Below are positions 45,263 to 52,878 of a DNA stretch of 64,000 nt, one piece after another (within the stretch, counting starts at the first letter, position 1; each line of letters starts with the position of its first letter). The DNA comes from Bacillus salipaludis. GTDB lineage: Bacteria > Bacillota > Bacilli > Bacillales_B > DSM-18226. A program made the position numbers and the translations under genes. Where the stretch lies: positions 62,001-126,000 of the forward strand of contig NZ_SMYO01000004.1 in NCBI RefSeq assembly GCF_004358205.1, given 5' to 3'. Below the pieces are notes generated by a model. The model searched no databases. It saw only the letters and a list, made by a program, of their open reading frames with translations, and had not been told where the DNA came from.

Positions 45263-46366
45263 TTAATAATTTTGCTTTCTTACTGTAAATGACTCAATTG
45301 CGTCAATGTTCGGATCATATCCAATTCCTGCCTTACTTGGCACAGTAATTAGCCCGTTATGGACTGTAACTTCCGGATCAATAATATCCCGCTCCCAATA
45401 ACGAGAAGATGCTGCTGTATCTCCAGGCATCGTAAAATTTGTGAGCGTAGTCAAGGCGATATTATGCGCTCTGCCAACCCCGGCCTCGAGCATCCCGCCG
45501 CACCAAACCGGCAGACCTTGTTCCATACATAGGTCATGAATCCTTTTCGACTCTGTTAGGCCTCCAACTCGTCCAATTTTAATATTAATAATTTTACAGC
45601 TTCCGAGACTGATGGCTTTGCGTGCATCCTCATAGGAATGGATGCTTTCATCCAGACAAATCGGTGTAGTCAGATGTTTTTGCACAAGCGCATGGTCGAC
45701 AATGTCATCAGAAGCGAGTGGCTGTTCAATCATGGTTAAGCCGAACTCGTCCAGTTGTTTCAACAACTCCAAATCTTGAAGACGATAGGCAGAATTTGCA
45801 TCAGCCATCAACTGGATGGTTGGAAAATGGCGGCGGATTTCACGGATAACATCGATATCCCAGCCCGGTTTGATTTTTACTTTGATACGGCGGTAGCCTT
45901 CTGAAACGGAACCGTCAATAATTCCCAGCAAATCGTCTACTGATTTTTGAATGCCGATACTGATCCCGACTTCAATTTCTTTTTTCTCACCACCGAGTGC
46001 GGTTGCAAGAGGGAGATTTTCCCGTTTTGCATACAGGTCCCAAATTGCGCCCTCAATCGCTGACTTTGCCATATTATTTTTTCGAATGGGTTCGAAGAGG
46101 GCGGACACTTCGTCAGGGTGGCTGATTTCCTTATCCTTAATCATCGGAATCAAGAAGTCCTCGAGTATATGCCAGTTGGTTTTTAGTGTTTCTTCATTAT
46201 AAAGAGGGGATGTGAAAGCTACGGATTCGCCCCAGCCTGATGCGCCATTCTCATCCTGTACCTCTACTAAAATAAATTCTTTATCTGTAAATGTTCCAAA
46301 GCTAGTCGTGAATGGAAAGTTCATCTTCATTTTTAAGTGACGGAGAATTACCTGTTTAATCATCAT
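45263..46366 (-). CDS. menC: N-succinylamino acid racemase / o-succinylbenzoate synthase family enzyme
   Basis: 367 aa enolase-superfamily enzyme of the NSAR/OSBS family. Catalytic Lys residues lie in [11 protein letters not shown] (about residue 164) and in KIGRVGG (about 262); metal ligands are the Asp of MADANSAY (about 188), the Glu of MIEQPLA (about 213) and the Asp of CLDESIH (about 238). The gene overlaps by 4 nt with a GNAT gene, which in turn overlaps an M20 hydrolase gene. That set matches the pathway described in Geobacillus kaustophilus, where N-succinyl-D-amino acids are racemised to the L form. No other men gene is nearby, so racemase activity is more likely than menaquinone synthesis. 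Confidence 0.86.
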   Translation of the reverse strand: MMIKQVILRHLKMKMNFPFTTSFGTFTDKEFILVEVQDENGASGWGESVAFTSPLYNEETLKTNWHILEDFLIPMIKDKEISHPDEVSALFEPIRKNNMAKSAIEGAIWDLYAKRENLPLATALGGEKKEIEVGISIGIQKSVDDLLGIIDGSVSEGYRRIKVKIKPGWDIDVIREIRRHFPTIQLMADANSAYRLQDLELLKQLDEFGLTMIEQPLASDDIVDHALVQKHLTTPICLDESIHSYEDARKAISLGSCKIINIKIGRVGGLTESKRIHDLCMEQGLPVWCGGMLEAGVGRAHNIALTTLTNFTMPGDTAASSRYWERDIIDPEVTVHNGLITVPSKAGIGYDPNIDAIESFTVRKQNY

Positions 46367-47196
46367 TTAAATGGCCTTCTTTCTACTGGAAGTAAATCTC
46401 GTTTTTTTAGTAAATAGTAATGGACAGGTTCGTCGGCTGTTTTCACAACCCTTACGGCAGTAAATCCATTGGCAAATAGGGATTCAAACAATTCCCGCGT
46501 CTTCAGGCGCCAGTCAAGCGCCAGCTCGGGGTAATCCTTTTTCATTTGCTGGAACTGGTTTGAAACAGGGATAAGCAAGGCTTCGCTGTTAAAAAAACTA
46601 CTAGGATCAACCTCTGCAAGCTGTGGAAGTCCATCTGCTGTTTGCACATATGGTACCCGTTCAATCGCCGCCAGGTCATCCTGATGTTTTTCCTCAATAT
46701 AGGGATTGGTGATCCACCACTCTACCTGAAAACGGTCGGAAGGCAAGCCTTGATTAAGTCCATCCTTCATTTCCCCGTAGCAATTTTTCACATATGTACT
46801 GCAAATTGCTTTCAGCTTTGTCAAATTCAAAAAGGCATTTACGCTTTCAAGCGGGTCATATGTCCAAGTCAGTAAATCATAGCCCATTTCAATCGCCGCG
46901 TTCTTTTGCTCTTTCTTTAAAAATTCACCAATGCCTTGTCCTCGATAGTTTTCGTCAATTCCAAGCATATGTGAGCAAAGGTAGGGTTTGCCATTAACGA
47001 AGCCCGGGAAGCCGTAACTAAATCCTACTAATTGATTCTTTTCGTATGCTCCGACGACAATCCCGCCGTTTTTAACAGCGGTTAGGGTTTGGTGAATCGG
47101 AATCGCCGGGTCTCCCCAAACTGCTTTTTCTAGTTGTTGAACTTGTTTGAGTTCTTCAATAGTCTTTATCTGTCTTACTTCAACAGTGCTGTTCAT
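46363..47196 (-). CDS. GNAT family acyltransferase, probable D-amino acid N-succinyltransferase
   Basis: 277 aa GNAT protein. The acetyl-CoA-type pyrophosphate loop is [15 protein letters not shown] (about residues 83-97), with [10 protein letters not shown] before it. By gene order it corresponds to the succinyl-CoA:D-amino acid N-succinyltransferase of the Geobacillus D-to-L conversion pathway. The C-terminal half (about 150-277) is family-specific. Overlaps of 17 nt with the upstream M20 gene and 4 nt with the racemase gene indicate one tightly coupled operon. Donor and acceptor identity is inferred from context. Confidence 0.8.
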   Translation of the reverse strand: MNSTVEVRQIKTIEELKQVQQLEKAVWGDPAIPIHQTLTAVKNGGIVVGAYEKNQLVGFSYGFPGFVNGKPYLCSHMLGIDENYRGQGIGEFLKKEQKNAAIEMGYDLLTWTYDPLESVNAFLNLTKLKAICSTYVKNCYGEMKDGLNQGLPSDRFQVEWWITNPYIEEKHQDDLAAIERVPYVQTADGLPQLAEVDPSSFFNSEALLIPVSNQFQQMKKDYPELALDWRLKTRELFESLFANGFTAVRVVKTADEPVHYYLLKKRDLLPVERRPFK

Positions 47197-48334
47197 AGTG
47201 CTGTGGCGCCTCCTTTTTCAAATGTTCAAAGGTATTCATGATGGTTTTTGTTAAAATTTCAATACCTGAAAAGATTGCTTCATGATTAAAGGTCATTTTT
47301 GGATGATGCAGACCAGGGGATAGGTCACAACCAAGGCCGAGCATCGTCGCTTTAATGTGTGGTCGTTTTACTGTGTAAAAATGAAAGTCCTCACCACCGC
47401 TTGAAGGGTAGGGGGCTGTTACATTTCCGAGTGTATCAACTATGGCTTTTTCCATAAGCTTTTGGGCTTGCGGATCTACCTTTGCTGCTGCGACAAAAGC
47501 TTTGGTTTCAAGCGGAATCTCTACTTCGTACAGGGCGGCAATGGCTTGCGTGATTTTTTCTACCTTAGCGGTTAATGTTTCCATGACCTCGTTTGTTTGC
47601 GCTCTAAGATCCAGATGGAAACTTGCGTGACCCGGAATCAGATTGCTGCTTTCGCCGCCGGCATGGAACTTGGTCATCTTCACAGAAGATGGAACCATCG
47701 GATCGACATGAATTTTTCCCATTTCGTTGATAAGGGCCGCGCCAATTTCAATGGCATTTTTTCCAAGATGCGGTCTTGCTCCATGCGCATCTTCACCGAT
47801 AATTTCACCGGCGATAAACTTAGCAGAGCCGTGAAAAATGGCAGGTGTTGCTGTGCCATCCGAGATTTCTTGGATTGGGCGAAGGTGAACGCCGTATAAA
47901 AAGTCGAGGTCATCGACAATTCCTTTTTCAACCATTTTTAGGGCGCCAGTACCTTTTTCTTCTGCGGGTTGAAATAGGACCTTGAGTTTCCCGCTAGGTT
48001 GATAGTTTAGTTTTTTGAGAAGCAGCAGGACGCCGATTATCATCGTCATATGGGCATCGTGCCCACAGGAGTGATTGGCTTTGAAAGTACCGTCTACCTC
48101 CTGCCATAGGGCATCAATATCGGTCCGCAGTCCGACCTTGTGTGGTCCGTCGCCGATTTCAACCACAAGCCCCGTGCAATCATCAAATGTATGCGGCTGA
48201 AGCCCGTTCTGCTGTAAAAGATTTTTTATGTAGGCCGTTGTCGCTATCTCCTCCCAACTCGCCTCAGGATGCTGATGCAAATGATTAAATATCTCAAGTA
48301 GCATTGGCCGTAACTCATCAAGCTCAGTTCTCAT
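47180..48334 (-). CDS. M20 family amidohydrolase, probable N-succinyl-L-amino acid desuccinylase
   Basis: 384 aa M20D-type metalloamidohydrolase related to hippurate hydrolases. Metal-binding motifs: GLRTDIDAL (about residue 72), NHSCGHDAHMTM (about 88), PAEEKGTGA (about 123) and GEDFHFY (about 338). In the Geobacillus pathway such an enzyme removes the succinyl group from the L product, making the conversion irreversible. First gene of the operon; AGGAGGCGG ribosome site. A class B element lies between it and the upstream RpiR gene. Confidence 0.85.
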   Translation of the reverse strand: MRTELDELRPMLLEIFNHLHQHPEASWEEIATTAYIKNLLQQNGLQPHTFDDCTGLVVEIGDGPHKVGLRTDIDALWQEVDGTFKANHSCGHDAHMTMIIGVLLLLKKLNYQPSGKLKVLFQPAEEKGTGALKMVEKGIVDDLDFLYGVHLRPIQEISDGTATPAIFHGSAKFIAGEIIGEDAHGARPHLGKNAIEIGAALINEMGKIHVDPMVPSSVKMTKFHAGGESSNLIPGHASFHLDLRAQTNEVMETLTAKVEKITQAIAALYEVEIPLETKAFVAAAKVDPQAQKLMEKAIVDTLGNVTAPYPSSGGEDFHFYTVKRPHIKATMLGLGCDLSPGLHHPKMTFNHEAIFSGIEILTKTIMNTFEHLKKEAPQHYEQHC

Positions 48335-48358
48335 ACGAACCGCCTCCTAATAAAATTC

Positions 48359-48414
48359 GGTGACAGGCACCGTTCGTGGACTTTTCGTCTATTTTGTCTA
48401 CGTGGGGTGGACAT
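48359..48414. repeat. class B element (copy 4)
   Basis: GGTGACAGGCACC, GTTCGTGGAC, then GTCTACGTGGGGTGGACA. The change from GTCCGTG to GTCTACG keeps pairing with CGTGGAC. Lies between the rpiR stop (8 nt away) and the M20 gene start. Confidence 0.92.
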
Positions 48415-48422
48415 TAAAGCTG

Positions 48423-49277
48423 TTAGTCACAAAATAGATGGTCGACATCAAGTGTTTCGTATTGATGTTTGCGTTTTTCAAATTGTTCCTTATTCTGTAC
48501 GGATACGTTTGCTACTAGAGCATTTAATAATGAAAAAAGTGATGGCATGGCATCAAGTGTTGATTTTTCTGGCTGGGATATGGTAAGAACCACATCAGCA
48601 TATTGGCTGATTGGAGCGACGGGGGAATCCGTTATTCCAATAACTGTTGCTCCTTGGTTCTTTGCCAGCTCTGCCATTTTTACTGTTTCTTTTAAATAGC
48701 GGTGAAAAGAGATGGCCAAAAAGACGGATTGATCATTCATCCGGTCCAAGGTCAGTATTAGATCATCGGTATCCGGCTTATATAAGAAAACATTTTTTCT
48801 CATTAATCCCAGCGTGAAGGATAGCCAATGTGCTGCTGCATAAGACGAGCGCAATCCAGTAATAAAAATTTGTTTGGCTTGAATGAGGTGATGGACTGCC
48901 TTTTGAAATTGTCCCTCATCGATTTGTTCTGCAGTCCGTTTTATGTTGTGGCAATCTTGATCCATTACATTTGTAAAGAAATGTGGCTGATTAACCAGTT
49001 CCAGCTTATTGGAATAGTACTGATCCAAGCTGCTTTTTGGTAATAGCAGGTTTTCTCTGACGGTTTTCTGCATTTCGGAAAAACCATTAAATTGTAAGGA
49101 ATAGCAAAATCGAATAACGGTGGTTTCACTAACTCCTACTGCTTTCCCGATTTCCCCGGCTGATTTTATCGCAAACTGCTGTGGCTGATCCAATAAATAT
49201 TTGGCGATTTTTTGCTGGCTCTTGGATAGGGTCGAGAACTGGGTTTTCAGACTTTCTAGAAATACTATATTAATCAC
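48423..49277 (-). CDS. RpiR family transcriptional regulator
   Basis: About 284 aa MurR/RpiR regulator: N-terminal helix-turn-helix (SAGEIGKAVGVSETTVIRFCY, about residues 45-65) and a C-terminal SIS phosphosugar-binding domain (about 115-260; FITGLRSSYAAAHWL and ATVIGITDSPVAP). It sits immediately upstream of the D-amino acid operon on the same strand and is the obvious regulator. The start is unclear: GTG 49277 abuts GAAAGG and TTG 49307 has no ribosome site. RpiR proteins of non-sugar operons are known, so the ligand cannot be assumed to be a sugar. Confidence 0.84.
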   Translation of the reverse strand: MINIVFLESLKTQFSTLSKSQQKIAKYLLDQPQQFAIKSAGEIGKAVGVSETTVIRFCYSLQFNGFSEMQKTVRENLLLPKSSLDQYYSNKLELVNQPHFFTNVMDQDCHNIKRTAEQIDEGQFQKAVHHLIQAKQIFITGLRSSYAAAHWLSFTLGLMRKNVFLYKPDTDDLILTLDRMNDQSVFLAISFHRYLKETVKMAELAKNQGATVIGITDSPVAPISQYADVVLTISQPEKSTLDAMPSLFSLLNALVANVSVQNKEQFEKRKHQYETLDVDHLFCD

Positions 49278-49412
49278 CCTTTCATAACGGTGAAGTATAA
49301 AATTCAAATTAAACTATTATGAAGCCTAAACTTCATTTGATAAAACAAAAAATATCATAATTCAGAAAATTCCGCAACACCCAATTTCAAAATTTCACAA
49401 AGTGACAGATAG

Positions 49413-49465
49413 GGTGACAGGCACCGTTCGTGGACATTTTGCCTCTTTTGTCCGTATGGGGTGGA
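49413..49465. repeat. class B element (copy 5)
   Basis: GGTGACAGGCACC, GTTCGTGGACATTTTG, GTCCGTATGGGGTGGAC, preceded by a degenerate TTTCACAAAGTGACAG fragment resembling class C. The rest of the 380-nt gap here shows nothing else convincing. Confidence 0.9.
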
Positions 49466-49660
49466 CTTTTTCATCCTGACTTAAAAGGGAATGACTTCCC
49501 TGAATCATTTTGTATGGAATGTTTTATTGAGGAGATGATTTTTATTTAATCTTTTTGATGATTCAAAAGTGGAACTTATGATGAAGGGCAATGGGGAGGA
49601 GAGCGTGAACATTACATTATTCATACCTGAAATAAGTCTCATCTCTTTTTTGCACGAATA

Positions 49661-49930
49661 CTAATCCCCAGCGTCCCTATCAGAGCCTTGGTCCCCATCT
49701 GAATAATGGCCTTCAGAAGAGTATTCCCTTTCATAAGAGATGCTGTTGTCATTAGGGTCATTGTTTTTAGTATTCTGGTTTCCACTTCCGCCGCCGGGGA
49801 AAAATAAAAAGGCAACAATAACCGCAACAATTCCTGGAAACCTCTGACCTGTAACGAATAGATATATGCCATCCAAGAAAAAGAGGCCGCTAATCACCTT
49901 TAAAATAACCCTTAAGGTTTTCAGAGTCAT
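49661..49930 (-). CDS. small membrane protein with charged tail, 89 aa
   Basis: Unrecognised. From MTLKTLRVILKVISG it has two hydrophobic helices (about residues 8-25 and 30-45), a Gly-rich turn FPGGGSGNQ and a long hydrophilic, Asp/Asn/Ser-rich tail (about 48-89; EREYSSEGHYSDGDQ). The ATG at 49930 is close behind AGGGGGA; an upstream GTG at 49957 lacks a ribosome site. A class B element lies just upstream. Possibly a small surface or stress protein. Confidence 0.55.
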   Translation of the reverse strand: MTLKTLRVILKVISGLFFLDGIYLFVTGQRFPGIVAVIVAFLFFPGGGSGNQNTKNNDPNDNSISYEREYSSEGHYSDGDQGSDRDAGD

Positions 49931-50018
49931 TCCCCCTAGAAAAAGGATAAATATCACTTATATAAAATGAATATTATCTTTATGGGACTTTTATACATTT
50001 CCATTTCATTACAATTAC

Positions 50019-50073
50019 GGTGACAGGCACCGTTCGTGGACATTTTGGTCATTTTGTCTGTGTGGGATGGACA
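50019..50073. repeat. class B element (copy 6)
   Basis: GGTGACAGGCACC, GTTCGTGGACATTTTGG, GTCTGTGTGGGATGGACA; one to two substitutions from the other copies. Intergenic, upstream of the ADP-ribosylglycohydrolase gene. Confidence 0.9.
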
Positions 50074-50165
50074 AAACAGTGCATACTTAAACTAGTCTGT
50101 TTTTCGCATCCCTATGGTATGTTACTCTTTAAGTATTATATATACATAAGTAAAGGTGATCTAAA

Positions 50166-51044
50166 TTGTTAAACAAAATAAAAGGGGCACTTTTTGGTTT
50201 TGCGATTGGCGACGCTTTAGGAGGAACGACAGAGTTTTTGACAAAGGAAGCAGTCAAGGAACGGTACGGGCAAGTGCGGGAAATCATTGGCGGTGGTGTT
50301 TGGCGGCTGGAAAAAGGGGAGACAACCGACGATACAGCGATGACCTTGGCGGTTGGCAGGGGAATTTTAAAACACCCACAAAATCTCGTCAGTGCGATTG
50401 GTGAGGAATTTTTAAAATGGAATGCCTCAAAGCCGAAGGATATTGGGAATATCATTCAAACCGTTTTTGAAATTTATGAGGGGGACTGGTTTGAAGCTTC
50501 GAAAAAAGCCCATTTTCACTATCTTAATAAAAAGTCAGCGGGTAATGGATCATTGATGCGATGTCTCCCGGTTGCGCTTGCTTATTCAGATCTTGGAAAA
50601 ATTGAAGAAATAACCAAATTACAATCAAAAATGACCCATTATGATGCTCTTACGGAAGAAGCGTGCGTTATTTATAACCGAATTGCGTTTCAGATTCTTC
50701 AAGGGAAGTCTCTAGGGGAGGCAATTACCAGCGAGGTCAAAGGCACCATTTATGAAGAGGCACTGAAGGGCAAAATGCCATCCTGCCCTCCTGATGGTTT
50801 TGTTGTTAACACAATGAAATGGGTGTTGTATTGGCTACTAAACGAGGACACTTTCTTGGGGGTAGTAATTGGGGCAGCAAATGAGGGATATGATAGCGAT
50901 ACTGTTGCTGCCATTGCCGGCGGTCTGGCCGGGTTACACTTTGGTTTTGAGGAATTGCCGAAAGACTATTGCCAGGTGCTCCTGCAAAAGCATGAATTAG
51001 AGCAGCTAGCCCTTGGTCTATATTATTTTTCCAAGGGGGAGTAA
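50166..51044 (+). CDS. ADP-ribosylglycohydrolase family protein
   Basis: 292 aa DraG/ARH-type protein, an all-helical Mg-dependent hydrolase that removes ADP-ribose from proteins or small molecules. Metal and substrate motifs: FAIGDALGGTTEF (about residue 12), ETTDDTAMTLAVGRG (about 53), SAGNGSLMRCLP (about 124) and ANEGYDSDTVAAIAGGLAG (about 240), all intact. No ADP-ribosyltransferase is adjacent. Translation starts at TTG 50166 behind AAAGGTGAT. It ends at a strong terminator. The substrate is unknown. Confidence 0.88.
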   Translation: MLNKIKGALFGFAIGDALGGTTEFLTKEAVKERYGQVREIIGGGVWRLEKGETTDDTAMTLAVGRGILKHPQNLVSAIGEEFLKWNASKPKDIGNIIQTVFEIYEGDWFEASKKAHFHYLNKKSAGNGSLMRCLPVALAYSDLGKIEEITKLQSKMTHYDALTEEACVIYNRIAFQILQGKSLGEAITSEVKGTIYEEALKGKMPSCPPDGFVVNTMKWVLYWLLNEDTFLGVVIGAANEGYDSDTVAAIAGGLAGLHFGFEELPKDYCQVLLQKHELEQLALGLYYFSKGE

Positions 51045-51046
51045 TC

Positions 51047-51078
51047 AAAAAAAGGCTGGAAGAAGTTCCAGCCTTTTT
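51047..51078. terminator. strong bidirectional terminator
   Basis: AAAGGCTGGAA-GAAG-TTCCAGCCTTTTT, 11-bp stem with A and T runs, between convergent genes. Confidence 0.9.
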
Positions 51079-51090
51079 GCATAAGTATTT

Positions 51091-51366
51091 TTATCGCTCA
51101 CAAGCAATCAAATCTTTATCCCGATCACGTGATTTATTCGCGTCATAAAGTGCCTTTGAAACAAATGGTTTGTAGTGGGTCTTTCCTCCTTTGTTTTTCA
51201 CTTTGGAAGAACGGGCTACGCCCCCTTTATACACTTTATTCATAGCCTTACAGTTTTTAAACGTAACAATCTTTGATTTTGCTTCTGCTACATTTTGTGA
51301 GCTTGAACCGTATGAAAAACCTAAAACAAGTCCAAAGGCGAGTAAAAATGCAAAAAAACGTTTCAT
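51091..51366 (-). CDS. secreted excalibur calcium-binding domain protein
   Basis: 91 aa. Signal peptide (about residues 1-29) followed by an excalibur domain: FKNCKAMNKVYKGGVARS and the calcium-binding-like loop SRDRDKDLIACER at the C-terminus, with two Cys that can form a disulfide. Excalibur domains occur in secreted bacillus nucleases and surface proteins; here the domain stands alone. Regulation unknown; convergent with the ADP-ribosylglycohydrolase gene. Confidence 0.85.
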   Translation of the reverse strand: MKRFFAFLLAFGLVLGFSYGSSSQNVAEAKSKIVTFKNCKAMNKVYKGGVARSSKVKNKGGKTHYKPFVSKALYDANKSRDRDKDLIACER

Positions 51367-51537
51367 TTTCTAATTACCTCTTTTCCCTATATTTACCTTA
51401 AAAATAATAATAATTTACTATTACATATTTTTCAATAGAATAAGAAACTTTTAGAATTAATCTAGAAATCGACAATTTTTTTATAAATTAAGCAGGACTT
51501 TAAAACTAGAAATCGAATTATTATAAGGAGAGGAAAC

Positions 51538-51606
51538 ATGTCCTCCTTAAACCCAACAACCACCCAGTTCCTCGTAACTTTTCCTTACCAAACCAACTTA
51601 CAATAA
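51538..51606 (+). CDS. 22-aa leader-like peptide before the RAYT gene
   Basis: ATG behind AAGGAGAGGAAAC and stop TAA 14 nt before the transposase start, encoding MSSLNPTTTQFLVTFPYQTN plus two residues. The bases just after the ATG (TCCTCCTT) can pair with the ribosome site AAGGAGAGGA and would mask it. This suggests a short coding leader or an inhibitory hairpin limiting transposase synthesis. Not recognised as any known peptide, so coding status is uncertain. Confidence 0.4.
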   Translation: MSSLNPTTTQFLVTFPYQTNLQ

Positions 51607-51620
51607 GGAGTGACTCCCGT

Positions 51621-52196
51621 ATGGCTCGTAAGCCTCGTGCCTGGCTTCCCGGCTTTAAATACCACATCATCAGCCGCGGAATTCGAAAACTACCACTATT
51701 TTTAGATGACAGAGATCGTTATAAATATCTAAATCTACTAGTAGAAATAAAACAAGAATACCCCTTCATCATCCACACCTACTGTCTGATGACCAATCAC
51801 ATACATCTGCAGCTTGAAACCATCGACACATCTCCGAGCATCATCATGAGCCAGCTCAATACCAAATACGCCCGGTACTTCAACAAAAAATACCAGTTTA
51901 GCGGACATCTTTTTGAAAAACGATATAATGGCGAACTGATTGATTCTGCCGCCTACGAGCTCGACCTCAGCAAATATATTCACCTAAACCCTGTCAAGGC
52001 TGGCATCGTAGCGCGCCCCGAAGATTATCCTTGGAGCAGCAGCCGCGCTTATCTTCTCGGTGAAACCAACCCGCTTATCGAAACCAATCAGATTTTTTCC
52101 TACTTCCCAAACCCACCAATCGAACATTACCGTGAATTTATCCAAAAGCCATTTATTGATGAAGCAGCAAAACAATTTTTTGAAGAAATCTATTGA
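51621..52196 (+). CDS. REP-associated tyrosine transposase (RAYT, Y1/HUH family)
   Basis: 191 aa Y1-type transposase of the IS200/IS605-related RAYT group. The HUH motif is His60-Ile61-His62 in MTNHIHLQ; the likely nucleophile is Tyr102 in GHLFEKRYNGELI; and the RAYT block KYIHLNPVKAGIV followed by PEDYPWSS (about residues 118-140) is intact. Single-domain RAYTs cut and join single-stranded DNA at REP hairpins and are thought to spread or maintain them; they are not flanked by IS ends. No palindromic element directly flanks the gene here, but 24 palindromic elements occur in the window. It is preceded by a short leader-like frame and followed 15 nt later by a comM remnant. Confidence 0.9.
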   Translation: MARKPRAWLPGFKYHIISRGIRKLPLFLDDRDRYKYLNLLVEIKQEYPFIIHTYCLMTNHIHLQLETIDTSPSIIMSQLNTKYARYFNKKYQFSGHLFEKRYNGELIDSAAYELDLSKYIHLNPVKAGIVARPEDYPWSSSRAYLLGETNPLIETNQIFSYFPNPPIEHYREFIQKPFIDEAAKQFFEEIY

Positions 52197-52211
52197 AAGG
52201 AAGACAAAACT

Positions 52212-52823
52212 ATGTCTGCTAAAGTAACCAGCATCGGCCTAAAAGGGCTCGAGGGCTATCGTGTAAATGTTGAGGTCGGGACATTTGTCGGCATTTCTTA
52301 CCCGGCTTCCTTTATTTTGCTGGCAGCGATGAACCCGTGTCCGTGTGGCTATGCCGGGTCAAATAGCCATTATTGTATTTGCACACCAAGGCAAATTCGG
52401 GCATACCAAAATAAGCTTTCCGGCCCATTACGTGATCGATTTGATATTCAGCTTTTTATGAAATCAGAGGATTTTCGTTCTTTAAAGGGAAAAACGGAGG
52501 AGTCTTCGCAAACAGTAAGAAAGAGGGTAGAGTCGGCAAGAGAGAGGCAGTATGATCGATATGGGGAGGAAGTTTGTAATAGCAGGGTGCCTTATGAGGC
52601 CTTAGTCAAAATGAGTCCATTAACCAATGAACAGCAACGGTCCCTACAACAGGTTTCCCTCAAAAAAAATTGGAGCAATCGTACCTATATTAAAATCATC
52701 CGGCTGGCACGGACGATTACTGATCTGCATGGGGTCAGGGAGATTACCGATCAAAGTATTTGGGAAGCCATTAAATTGAACACAGGTGTAAGCGGGAGAC
52801 GCAAAAGCAGTCTTGTTTTATAA
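52212..52823 (+). pseudogene. comM: internally deleted comM (YifB-family Mg chelatase-like ATPase)
   Basis: 203 codons against about 510 in the family. The first 22 residues (MSAKVTSIGLKGLEGYRVNV) are the genuine ComM N-terminus with its own ribosome site AAAGGAAG. The frame then jumps near 52278-52290 to SYPASFILLAAMNPCPCGYA, the late part of the AAA+ domain, and continues to a normal C-terminus. About 300 residues, including the Lon-like domain, Walker A and Walker B, are gone. The deletion keeps the frame, so a short protein may still be made, but it cannot be an ATPase. ComM is a helicase used in branch migration during natural transformation. Confidence 0.85.
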
Positions 52824-52825
52824 AG

Positions 52826-52864
52826 GAAAAGGGGTGTAGAGGCTTAATCTACATCCCTTTTTCC
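52826..52864 (+). terminator. terminator of the RAYT/comM unit
   Basis: GGGTGTAGA...TCTACATCCC hairpin with CTTTTTCC tail immediately after the comM remnant. Confidence 0.85.
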
Positions 52865-52878
52865 ATAAGATGAACCGG

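Noticed and set aside
49605..49664. 19-codon frame behind GGGGAGGAG
   Set aside because: The ribosome site is good, but the peptide is too short, overlaps the convergent small membrane protein gene and resembles nothing known.
51621..52196. Complete IS200/IS605 insertion sequence
   Set aside because: No subterminal hairpin pair or left/right IS ends flank the gene, there is no TnpB, and the protein has the RAYT block KYIHLNPVKAG.
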